Assembly: GCF_037975245.1 (NCBI RefSeq)
Contig: NC_092569.1
Location: forward strand, 35,887,168-35,951,167
Length of the DNA: 64,000 bases
Reading direction: 5' to 3'
Origin: Apostichopus japonicus
Lineage: Eukaryota > Echinodermata > Holothuroidea > Aspidochirotida > Stichopodidae
The notes under the pieces are model-generated. The model had not been told where the DNA came from. It did not search any database and worked only from the letters and a program-made list of their open reading frames with translations. Position 1 is the first letter of the stretch, and every line of letters begins with the position of its first letter. Both the position numbers and the translations under genes were made by a program. Shown here piece by piece: positions 33,830-45,600 of the stretch.

Positions 33830-36800
33830 GAAACCAGTAACTGCACCTCACATGCAATATATACAATGGACTTAGGATGGGTCGTCCAGTTAGGACTCAG
33901 TATAATGGGACTGAGGAGATGCTAATGTGAGATGAAAAGTCCAGTTAGGACTCAGCTTATAGGAGTGAGGAGCTGGCAGTGTGAGATGCATGGTCCACAT
34001 CGTCCAGTTAATTGATACAGCAGCATGATTAACTATACCTTATATTGATTGGATATTGCTGGTATGAGCTGACCCTGAATCGAAAGGTCAGTTAAGAGAC
34101 CGACAGGATAAAATAAGCCACACATCAGGTCACAGAAAGGACATTGCTTGTAGCAGCCATGATCAGCTGAACCAGTATCATAAGGTCAACAAGTAGGCAA
34201 TCCATGGAGTTGCTGATCTCATCTCCAAATTTGGGTATACAGGCACATATAAAACATTCATTAAAACAATGCAACCACAACAGTACTTCCCTTGTGGGTA
34301 CGATACTTTCAGTTATTGTACTGTTTGGCATTTACATAGAAGCCCAATGAACATTTTTTTTATGAAATTTAAATTTTCTAGCAATTTTGTTTAGCAGTCA
34401 ACTTTAGCTACCGGAATATCATCGATGTAACCTTTAACCTACTTGTGTGTGACATATTCTGCCATATTATTATGTTCATTTATACGTCTAACGGCCAAAA
34501 TGCTGTTTTGTTGGTTATTTGACCTCAGACCTGACATAAAAGTCACGCAGGCACTACTGCTCATGCCCTGGCAAGTACCCACCAAGTTTAAAGATCATCA
34601 ACCTTATTCTAAAGTGGTTGCCAAAATGCATTTTTGCACAAGTTTTGCCAATTTTGACCTTTGACCTCCTCTGAACACAGAGTTTTGGCGTTTTGCATTA
34701 AATTGTGTGCTGTTAACTTGCAGTCTCAGATATCCCATGTGGGTTTGTTGGGTTCGGCCATTTCGTCATATTTGTGTACTCATCATGACCAAAATGCTGT
34801 TTTGGGGGTTTATTTGACCTTTGACCACGAAGGCACACCCACTAAGTTTGAAGTCAATTGGCTCGACTGTTTAGGAGGAGTTTGTGTGTTTGTTCTCACA
34901 CACAGACAATCTGTAAGTCAGACCAACCCACCAAGTTTCAGTTCAGAACCTCAGAGTGTTTGAGGTGGGGAGCAATTTTAGTGCCAATTTTGCAAAATAT
35001 GTTTGATGGAGTATAATATCTCATCACCAGTACCTTATGTGTAAGGATGAGATAATAAAGATACTGACTTAATCAAGTAAACCACACATCAGGTCTTTGA
35101 AAGAATGTAGCCAGATGTGTGAGATGTGCCTTTATTGTAAGATCAATCAATATATTATTGACTTAATGATCTTAACCTCACATCAGATTGTGGAAAGGGT
35201 GACCTCTGATATAAACCGGGAACTTGTAACTATAGCAGGAAAAGAATATCACCTGAAAGTTACCAGGGAAACAAAATCATCTCTATGGTTTGTCTTTAAT
35301 AAAGATTATCTAGAAAACTAATTGCATGATCGTGTGTTATGTTAGAGTTACTCCTTCAGTGTGTTCAACAAGTTTACTAATCTACCTGGTATTACTCAAA
35401 CATATATAACAATTTACAAAGTTAAGTCCCTCCCTCCCCACCCCCCCCCCCCTCCCTCCCATAATTTCTTTACATCAAGTAATGACATAATTTGAATGAT
35501 TAATTAACACATTTGATTCTGTTATCAACATTGTAATGGCCAGACACTTTCCCTATAATGATCTCATGGCATATACAAAACACCAGGTTTAACTGTTCCA
35601 CTTGTTTATGTAAACTTTCAACTTCTTTTCATATCGACGAGTTGGGGCATCTCATTATAACGTCATTTTACATGTCCCTTCTACACTTCCGTAGTTTCAC
35701 TTGTTCATCGAAACAGTGACCAACTTAAATTATATGGCGCTATACAAGAACTACAGTAATTGTCTACTGTCAGCCAGTATGTCATTCTAGCTGCAAAATG
35801 TACGTGGCCCTTTTCATAAATAATAAATGCCCTTTTATCAGTGAAAAAGTACACCGTTTCAATTTCCATGGTTAAAACTGTCCGTTTGTTGAAAACAATA
35901 CATAAAATATTAAAGTTACCTGTTTTTTAAATATTGAGGGGAAAAATGTAAATGTGCCCTCTTGGTCTGAGGTAACTTTCATTTTGAGGTAACTTTGTTG
36001 TTTGCCTCTTGAAGCAAAGCCACAAACATCTCTTACCTTCTCCCTCCTCCTCCTTATCCCAGATTGTCAACCGCCTCTTACATACGCCACCCCCGATGTG
36101 TATTGCTAATGATCTGTTACAGAGACACCCACAAGTGTTATTTCACAGTACCTAACTTGCATTACGTGAAAGTTAAATCATGGATACATTCAATGTAGAG
36201 TCAACCTTGACGGTAGCATACCCCTAATAGAGTCTATATCTATCCGCCCTGATGTTCTCCCATCTCAGGAAAAATGCCAAAATGCAGTTGGAGAACATCT
36301 TTTTTGATATGTTATTAATCAGTATCTGGTGTTTTGTGGCTTGCAAATAATTTGAGGCAATTTTAGGCCTCCCAGGAGCAGCGTACAAAACTTGTTTACT
36401 ACTGAGTGAATTAGGTTTGTTTACAAGTGGCGAAAACTTCAGGCTCTGATAGCAGAAAATCTACATGGTTATGAGATGGAAAATTGATGGTGCCATGAAA
36501 GGCTAGCTTGTGATGGGTAGTGATGGGTAGCGTTCACTGAGCTACTGAGAACTGAGCTATTGAGAATTGAGAACTATCTACTACAGTAGTAGACTTAGAC
36601 ACCACATTAACTTTTGTTATTTAGTGTGTACAGTAAGTCAATGGGGCTTTTAATGGGCGTATGCTACCTGACTAAATGTTGTGGACGGATGGAGATTGTA
36701 ATTTATACCACCGTCATGAAAAGTAACCTAGCAACAAAGTAGGTAATTTCTAAAGATAAATTGGATATAAATAAATAATGCCACTTTAAGAAGCTTTAAT

Positions 36801-37320
36801 TCAATTTTAATAAGATTATTTCTGAATGATCTTCCTCTTTTAACGATATTTTCCATGAGCTAACATTAAAATTTGATAGGAATCAGGCACATTAGTACTA
36901 GAATTGTATTAGGTCTAGTTATGCGAAACATGGAGTTGTGTATACAGTAAATTGTAAGCTACAGTAGAGCAATAGAGTGTTAGCTAATCCTAAACTTTCC
37001 AACTGGTGCTAGGCCTCGCGTTTGCTTTTGAGTAACTCTGTTGTTTGCCTCCTCGAATCAAAGTCACATGTCCCTCTAATCTGGACAGTTGAGTTTGCTG
37101 GCAGGTAGAATACGTTCATTTCGCGTATTCCCTAAATCCGCGTACTGTGTTTCAATCGCTGTACTGATAGATACTGTTGTAGCTGCTGTCATTGGTCAAA
37201 TTGCAACCACTTTTTCAATACAATTTAATCTACAAAGCCCTAATGAAATGGCCAAAATTCCACAGCTAGTGAAACTAAAATCATCATTTTTGTAATTTGG
37301 ATTATTTCACACATTTAGAA
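33830..37320. other. intergenic DNA, no gene recognised
   Basis: Apart from the dispersed repeat at 34460-34970 and a C-run at about 35437-35460, nothing recognisable was found. ORFs are short and unrelated. A short tandem GATGGGTAGT and CTGAGAACTGAG stretch lies near 36510-36580. Confidence 0.4.
34460..34975. repeat. dispersed repeat with TGACCTTTGACC motifs
   Basis: The block repeats CCAAAATGCTGTTTTG (about 34496 and 34790), TTTGACCTTTGACC (two sites) and CACCAAGTTT/CACTAAGTTT. It is the same kind of degenerate unit as 13415-13930, in the other orientation. Confidence 0.65.
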
Positions 37321-37345
37321 TTACACAGTAAACTTTCAAGGCTGT

Positions 37346-37619
37346 GGCTATTCTTACGACTAGTCGTAACAATTATTTATAAACTATTCTTACAACAAAG
37401 GCAAATTCAAGTGCAGTAAAGTAAATAAAGCAACTGCGCATGTAGTAGGGGTAACCCTAACCCTAAACATAACCCTAAACCTCAATCCTAACCCTTACCC
37501 TAACCCTAACCAGAAATTATTGTTACTCCTCGTCGTAAAAATAGTACTCCTGGTCATGAAAATAGCAACTGCGCATGCGTAGTCGGAAATTATTCTTACA
37601 ACTAATCGTAAGAATAGCC
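37346..37619. mobile_element. inverted-repeat element carrying a telomere-like tract
   Basis: The left end GGCTATTCTTACGACTAGTC and right end GACTAATCGT-type ACTAATCGTAAGAATAGCC are inverse repeats of about 24 bp, and imperfect similarity extends outward to AACTTTCAAG/CTTTCAAAGT. The middle holds CCCTAA repeats (about 37449-37510) between two copies of GCAACTGCGCATG. No ORF. Confidence 0.75.
37449..37511. repeat. interstitial telomere-like (CCCTAA)n tract
   Basis: About ten units of CCCTAA with a few changes (CCCTAAACATAA, CTCAATCCTAA). This is the motif of animal telomeres, here inside an inverted-repeat element rather than at an end. Confidence 0.9.
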
Positions 37620-37819
37620 ACTTTGAACTTTCAAAGTTACGGATATTATTTCATATTGCAGTTAAATTTCCAACCTTTGCAAGAATACTTCTTGTTATTT
37701 CTGGCTGAATCTGGGCAAACCATCGATGGAATCACATCGCTAAGGATCGAATTAAACAGCAAAGCAAAATCAGCGAGATTGTAATCACCACTATCCTATA
37801 AATATAGTACTGTATGTAT

Positions 37820-38390
37820 GAGAGGCCTAGTGGGGGTGTGGTGGGGGGGACAAGCCCCCTGGAGTGTGCCATGTATTTAGATATTTCTTGTTGCAAGTTT
37901 AAAACACATATGAGAGGAATTCAGTTTCTCTGGAATGTTTTTAAAAAGTCCGCATGGAGGTCCAGGGGCAGAACCTCCAGAACCACAGCATATTTACAGT
38001 AGATACAGTATTTCTTAACCTCTTGTAGCCAGTTTAAAACTAAAAAATACATAGGAGATGTCTAGAGAAATTCAGTTTTCTGGAATGTATATATCCCCCA
38101 TATGGGGTCCATGGGACAAAGCTCCTGTAGTATACTGCAGTATACTGCACTACAGTATTTTCAGATGATTAAAGCACAAAATCACACATCAGGACTGAGA
38201 GGAATTGCAGTTCTCTGGGATGTATTCCAAGTCCTGGTTACAATCCTAGGTACCTCAGCTGCAGTGTTTGTAAATATTCTTGTTCTCTTGAAGCAATCTG
38301 AAAGTGCATATACATATTTCTGAGAGGACTTCAATTTCAGAGGACTGTACTGTATAATTACAAAGGCCCATCCAGCTTGGGCTTTAATCT
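37820..38390. repeat. degenerate 130-150 bp tandem repeat
   Basis: Four diverged units contain GAGAGGAATTCAGTTTCTCT-like and GGAATGT-like sequence at about 37913, 38063, 38197 and 38323, each after a stretch like AAACACATATGA and before a GGTCCAGGG-like part. Confidence 0.7.
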
Positions 38391-38756
38391 CTATGGACTG
38401 GATGTGTGTATTACTGCACATAATTACTATAGGCCCACAGTGTAAATCATAAACTGAGAGCATAAATACTAATAAAAAAGATGAACTTAAATACTATTGT
38501 TTAAAGTTTAAGCTAAAATTTCTGCATGAACAGTAACCTATGTGTTCCATTTCCGGGCTAATCTCTCTGTGGCCCAATTGTATGGTCATGTTAAGACTGT
38601 CACACTCATAATAATGTTTAGTAATTATTACTGAACTTTAATCTTTTCAGATTCTTCTAGTGTGTGTTCAAATGGGGACTTGGTAATAACCATTAACTGA
38701 GCTTTCATTGTAGCCTTCAGTAAAACTAATTTAATATAAGGTTGCTGTTTTCACAT

Positions 38757-39060
38757 TGGTGCTGTGGCTGAGTGGATAAAGGCGGTGGCATTTGAAGTAA
38801 TGAGGCTTAACAATCAGGAGGTTCCAGGTTCGATCCAAGGTCGGGGCAGAGTAAGGTGGATTTTTGATCCAAGAGCAATTTATGGTTTCCCATCTGAAAT
38901 GAAATGACTTTCTAAATTGGAAAGATTCCAAATTTGAGTAAAACTGTTGAATTGGAAGTCACCCAACATGAAAGTTGTGATCCATAGGCCTAAGAGCAGG
39001 CTTCTCCTGCATTCATAGCCACTTACACTTACACACATAAAAATAACTGTTTGATTGATT
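38757..39060 (+). mobile_element. tRNA-derived SINE
   Basis: The head has an A box, GTGGCTGAGTGGATAAAGG, and a B box, AGGTTCGATCCAAGG, spaced as in a class II (Leu/Ser-type) tRNA with an extra arm, but without a matching acceptor stem. A non-tRNA body follows to roughly 39060. The 3' limit is uncertain. Confidence 0.75.
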
Positions 39061-39089
39061 ATGGTTACATTGATCAAAAGCTTCTGCCT

Positions 39090-39635
39090 TTAAACTTTTT
39101 GATAAATTTCTGTGAATGCAACAGTACTTTCAATAGTAATACAGCATTTCAGTTGTATGTTCTTTTCCAGTGATGCTTATATGCTGTATAAGCGTGTCAC
39201 ATCTACTGTATGGTTCTTTGCTTTAAGTCTTTACACAAAAAATTACATGATGGAGAATGAAACACAGTATATATATACTAGCTATATGTCCAATAAATCT
39301 CTACAATATTGATGTTTGCTAAACAAACACTTGAGGTAGAGTACATGTGTTTATACTGCATAACCCGTGGGTGTTATTTGGAGCCAGAAGAACTTTGTTA
39401 AGTACTACAACATTTAACTACACTGTGAATCATTTATCAGTCTCTCTCCGTTGATGATATATATATGTCTGTATTCCACGTACATGGGTCTGTGTCATGG
39501 TCAAGTTAAAATGTTTTAACGTTTCATGTCTACTGTATTGAGTTTTGTTGAATAATTTGCAATGTTGTAATTGTTTAATTTACAGAATAAGAAACATTAC
39601 CTATTGTACATACAGTAGCTACAGAAAGAAAAACA
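39090..39635. other. region upstream of DHX36
   Basis: No repeat or gene recognised. The DHX36 promoter and 5' untranslated region are expected here. TTACAG at 39580-39585 could be the acceptor of a 5' untranslated exon. Confidence 0.35.
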
Positions 39636-42600
39636 ATGTCCAGAAGAGGAGGCCCCTACAGAGGACGTGGAAGGGGGCGTGGAAGGGGGCGTGGATTTGG
39701 AAAAGGTTGGGCTGAAGGAGCAGATGGTAGTGAAGGTGAGGACAGAGGAGGGAGTAGAGGGGCAGGATGGAGTAGAGGAGGAAGCAGAGGGCGCCATCCA
39801 GCTGGATTGAAAGGAGCGCAGATTGGACTGTGGTACAGACAGCAGTCAATGGGAAAGAAGAAGGCAAGAGAAATTAACCAGGTTCGTTAATTTATGTTAT
39901 TGTTAGAACAAATCATTGTCGAGATGCATGCATGGTAAAACTTGAAAACTGTGTATAATTTAGATTTGAATCCTTGAACAGCCAGTGTTTAAAGGACTTG
40001 GGCAGGGTTGGCTAGCAAAGGGTGGGGGGGGGGGCGAAGAGGAGGAAACACTCCAATAGTCTTGATATTAACATAGCAAACCAATTCTATTATTAGCAGC
40101 ATGTTAGTACTGTACCTTAAAGCCAGGCAGATCTGTGAAATCCTGGTATCCAAGGTAACCCACTCAACAAAATCTGTGTTTCACTAAATACAAAATTCTT
40201 CGCATTTCATGTTCTTTCTTGTTTAATACCTTGATACTTTGTAATTTACAAATATTATTCATGCATTTTATACTTGATCAGTAATCAGTCGAGACTAATG
40301 TAATAAAGTATCTATTGCTATATATACATTTCTTCTCACTGTAGAGAGCTGTAGTACAAATGAACACACAACAAGTATCTGATATTAGCCAACTATTGCA
40401 TGAAGTGAAAACAGAAGAAAAGCAACAGACCACAGCTGCTGCCTCTCAAGGGGCAACTGTGTCATCGTGGAGAGGTACAGTAAAGTAAAATGCCTTACGT
40501 TAGTAGTATTAAACTACTGTATCTTATGATGAGTATACAACACCTGCAACAGTATAGGAAAGATGTAGAAATAAATTATGACTAATAGAGTGACTTGAAT
40601 TAAATCAATTTGTCAAACTGGGCTTCTAGAAATGACCCAAATGTATCAAACCGGAAGGCACCATATCTTGAATTTAATGTTGCTGAAATTCATTGCGTAC
40701 AGTGCATTTATAAAGCTACCAACCTGAGCTCAAGCATGTGTTGCCAGGTACAGGTGTTGTTATTATAAAGATGTTGTTGGAACATGGTAATGTGCTACTG
40801 TCCTCACTACACAAGGAGAGAGACTTTTGAAATGTTTTTGGCGCTATATGCCGATTTACACACCACAGTCGTGTTGTGGGAATGTGTGTTTTGTTACAAA
40901 CCACGGGAGATTTTAAAAATTTGTGTGCTGTTTGCACAGTAATTCCACAACAGGAAATGTTGTTGGAAAGTTTGTGCTGTTTTACGCTCTAGACGTATTG
41001 TTTTTGGAATGCCTGTGTTTTACACACTGCAGGAGATGTCGTTGGACTTGGTGTGCTGTTTTACACAGTACTGGAAGATTTGGAATGATTGTGCTTTTTT
41101 ACAAACAACAATAGATGATGTTGTAGTGTGTGCTGTTTTGCACACTACCAGGGGATTTGGAATGTGTGTGCTGTTTTGCACACTGACTGAAGGATAAAGG
41201 GCCACACTGGCCTGACTACCAGACTGGTAGACATTTGTGCATGCTGCTTCACAGCAGGAAAACTTGAATTTGAAGGAACAGTTAATATCTTCAATAATAT
41301 AATTGCTCACAATCGTAAACAAAAGGGAAAATTGTTCACAAATCCATCACGCTTTACTAATCTCCTGTGAAAAGATATTACAATACTGTTTTGTGGTTAT
41401 AGTTTTACGTTTTCTGACTCTCTTTTCTATATCTGCAGCTAAAGGAAGGATAACAGAACGAGTCCGAGTCTTTTACACATGTAATCTTGAGAGAAGGAAG
41501 AGTTTGGACGACGTCCTGAAAGAAGGAATGGAAGAAAAGAGCAAAGTCAATAGCAGATTTCAAGAAATGCAGAAATTTAGGAGGAAACTCCCATCGTATA
41601 AGATGAAGGAGGTACTTCAGTAGTTAATTGAGTTAGAAGACCTCAATAGGCTTCAACCTAATTTTATCTAACCCATTGTATAAGATGAAGGAGGTACTGC
41701 AGTAGTTAACTGAGTACGAAGACCTCAATAGGCTTCAACCTAATTTTATCTAGCCCATTGTATAAGATGAAGGAGGTACTGCAGTAGTTAACTGAGTTAG
41801 AAGACCTCAATAGGCTTCAACCTAATTTTATCTAACCCATCGTATAAGATGAAGGAGGCATTGCAGTAGTTAACTGAGTTAGATGACCTCAATAGGCTTC
41901 AACCTTATTTTATTTAACCCATTGTATAAGATGAAGGAGGCATTGCAGTGGTTAATTCCATTAACGGACCTCAATAGATTTCAACCTAATCTGCTACATT
42001 TCATCGAAAATTAAGACACAAAGGCCTAGATTCGCACCACTACACTTCAAAGCAGTTTTACCTTTAGGAGGCTTGATAATAAATACATCCTAGTAAGTAG
42101 GAGGATTTTATTAGTTATAGTAGGAGAAAATTTGTAAGGAGGTGTAACATGGGTATTGATGTTATTGATGGAACCCAACTAAACCTGCTTGAGCTTTGGC
42201 TACTCATTGGTAAGGACAAAAATGTGGCAGAGCATGGGTGTGGCATGGGTGTAGCATGGGTGTGGAATGGGTGTGGCATGGGGTTGGGAGATGGCTATGG
42301 TTACCGGCAAGAAGTGAACAAAGTTTTAGTTTTCTTTCTTTATTTCCCTCAAAGAAATTAACTGAGCTCATCAGCTCCAACCAGGTGGTGGTCATTTCTG
42401 GTGAAACTGGCTGTGGTAAAACAACTCAGGTACGTTGATAACATTTTGAGTTAAATTATTTCCGAGAGATTGTGTTTAATAAATATTGTTTGTAAACGTT
42501 ATGTTGAATAAAATTTCGGGTTTAAGAGGATGAAAGCATGATAGGTTCATGATGTGATGTGAAGGATTTATAGTGTAAGCAGTATACCAACTGTAGGTAC

Positions 42601-45600
42601 CAGATATATAGGTCTATATATAGGTATAAGTTCCATTCTTGAAAAACACTTCAGGCATGAATATCTAGTCCTGTTTCAAACCAAACAATGTCTGTTTCTT
42701 GCAATTCTATTTGTTGTCTTGTAAAGATGTTATCACTAGAAGTGTGATTTGGGTCTCTGGATTGATTGTATACCCTGAATTTGTCTATCAATGTAGACAA
42801 TTAACTAATGTTATACAATGCTCAAAACATGTGAGCATGTCTGAAAGGAAGTAAAACATAACAGTTAGAGGCCCTGACGTTTCTATCCTAGTATGATCTA
42901 CTTCGGAAGTTATCCAAAGAGCCTTTGACGAACATTCTGCTACGATGGAAATGTCAAGCCTTCTATTGTAATTTATTTACCTACACATACTGTTTGCTTT
43001 AGATAAGAAGGTTTGGTGACAGTGTTTATTCTCTCCTCGATGACAGAAAATTATTAAAACTGATCCAGTGGTTCCATTGCTGTATCAGCGAAAATTGACA
43101 ATTGGACACTATTGGAAGTAGATAGAAGTTTGTTCAAGATCATGCAAAAAATCATATAACAATGATAATAAGATAAACTTGAATGAATTTAACAGCAAAT
43201 ATGAAATGAATGAATAAAGAAATTTACTGGAAAGGAGACAATAGCTGATTGGTTATGTTGCAGCAGGCTTCTCCTTTAGGAAACTCTTCTACAAGTTGAC
43301 TGTAATCTTTATACTTTTCATTTTGAATAATTCTTTTCTTTAGGTTCCACAATTTATTTTAGATGATTACATTTCCAAAGGTCAAGGGTCACTCTGTCGA
43401 GTGGTATGTACGCAACCAAGGAGAATCAGTGCTATTTCAGTAAGTAAACATGCAAATAAAAGAGAGACCAAAGGTTGCTTAATGGTTTCTGTAAGTAAAC
43501 TATGACTGATAAAAGTTTTACACCAAAGTATTTACCTGGTTTGAATTTTTGCTCTTTTCAAATTTCTATTTTCTAATTTACCTGTTAGTTTTACGTTCTG
43601 GATTGTTCATATCTGTGTTTTACAAAAAGCCAATTTCCTTTTGAAATCTTTTCCCTGCTGTTTTCTGGATTGTATCAAACTAAACTAAGATGTGATGCCC
43701 TGTTTCATGATATGTGAAGTACTGTAGGCTCTAACTGGCACTTAGGGTGCTTTTATACTAGATTCGGATCAGATCCCCTGATGTTATCAGAGGATCATAG
43801 CTCCATGGGGTAAACTTATGCATTGATCCGGACATAATTACATTCAAGTCGTTCTCTTATCCTCCCCCACTATCCCACGGATGTTGGTAAAAAATGGGAT
43901 TGGAAATGTGTGATGCGCAGCCGCGGATCACGTAGAACGTATACTCCTAAACTTTCGTTGTTGTCATGGTTGCATAGCCTTAGGGGTGACAATACTACGC
44001 TATGCACAGCCCACAGGCACTCAGTCTACATAGGAATTAGCACATGCAAAATTCCATTCGAGAATGCATGTGACGTAATGAGGTCACCGGATTTGTCTAT
44101 CTGATTTACAAGTTGAAAAAGAAAAAGGTGCTTGATATAAACCTCTCACCTTATTTATCAAATTTAGTGGTGTTGGTGTCATTTTCAAATGTTATATTCC
44201 CTCCGAAGTGTAAAGCACATACAGTATGCATGTTATGTTTCATTAAGTGTTCGTTTGCTTTACCATCTCTGATAAAAATGAGAGGATTATTTAAAACAGC
44301 TGAACATATGATGTCATCCTGATGTGCAATGGCAGACCTATTTTCTCTTCAAATACTGTATGCTGTTTTTTGTTGTTCTTTTTTGCAAAGTGTTTCTAGT
44401 TTTAATAAGATTTCAACCTCGTAAGAATTACTTCACTCTATAGAGTAGTATTTCTCAAATTAATGATTTATCTCTGCTACTATGGTTCCTGTTGTCTCCT
44501 CTGGTAGGTCGCTGAAAGAGTCGCTGATGAGAGGGGTGAACCGTGTGGGCAGGAGAGGAGTACTGGTTACCAGATCCGATTGGAACACAAGTTTCCCCGG
44601 GTCCAAGGATCCATCTTGTATTGTACGACAGGAATCTTACTAAAGTGGATGGAATCAGATAGGTATATGGAAAAGTGTTTGTGTTCAGAGAATTCATTCT
44701 GGGTAAAGTTTTGAGTCCAAAAGAGGGATGGGAGGAGTTAGGAGGTTGTTTATGGGTGGAAGAGAGTCACACTTGTGGTCAGAGGAGCGATGGACAATAG
44801 GATAACATAATAAGGTAAGAATGGTAATAATAGGAGTAAGGAGTTTCTTAAGTTCCAGATCTTCTTTAACAAGAGGGGTTTTACTTGTAACCCCAAAGTG
44901 CATATAGAGATTGCTCTTCAAAACCAAATTTTTGCTGAAATTGACCGATGACTATCAACCTAAGGAGACCAAAATGTGTCCATATTTTTAACTTTATGGA
45001 GTCCTTCCATGAGAAAGCTGTGTTGTGAACATGCGCTGTTGTGTACACTCTTGTTTTGGGTCCGCTCAGAATTTCAGTGAGAATAAAACTATGTATCAAT
45101 TTTCGAATGAAATTAAACAGAGAAAAGCACTTTGGTAATATGCTATATCCAGTGTTGGCAGTATTCTGTGTTTATTTTCGGGAGTATGATTGTCTTTCTA
45201 TATCATTGCCAAACAGCTTACTGAATTCTGTATCACATGTGGTGCTTGACGAGATCCACGAACGAGACATCTTGAGTGACTTCATCCTCATCATCTTAAA
45301 GAATATTCTCAAAACAAGGTAAGAATTATCCGGGAACTGGACAAGAATTTGGATTTTTTTTCATCCATTTCAACAGGGTTTGTTAATTTAAAACTTTGCT
45401 TAAGTTAATACTGGAGATTCAGTCCAGTTCAACCTTTTATTAACAATGCACTAATCACTCCCCCTGGTTTAACTTCATGGTGTGTTTTTATGTGTGTCTG
45501 GGCCCTTGGATTGTAAACTCAGTAAGGTAAAACACTACATAGTGATTGAAATTCATAGTTTGTTACCCAAATGATTGGTTTTCTCCTTTTCACCAGGAAA

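Noticed and set aside
38757-38850. Functional tRNA-Ser/Leu gene
   Set aside because: A and B boxes are good, but the acceptor ends do not match and the sequence continues into a SINE-like body.
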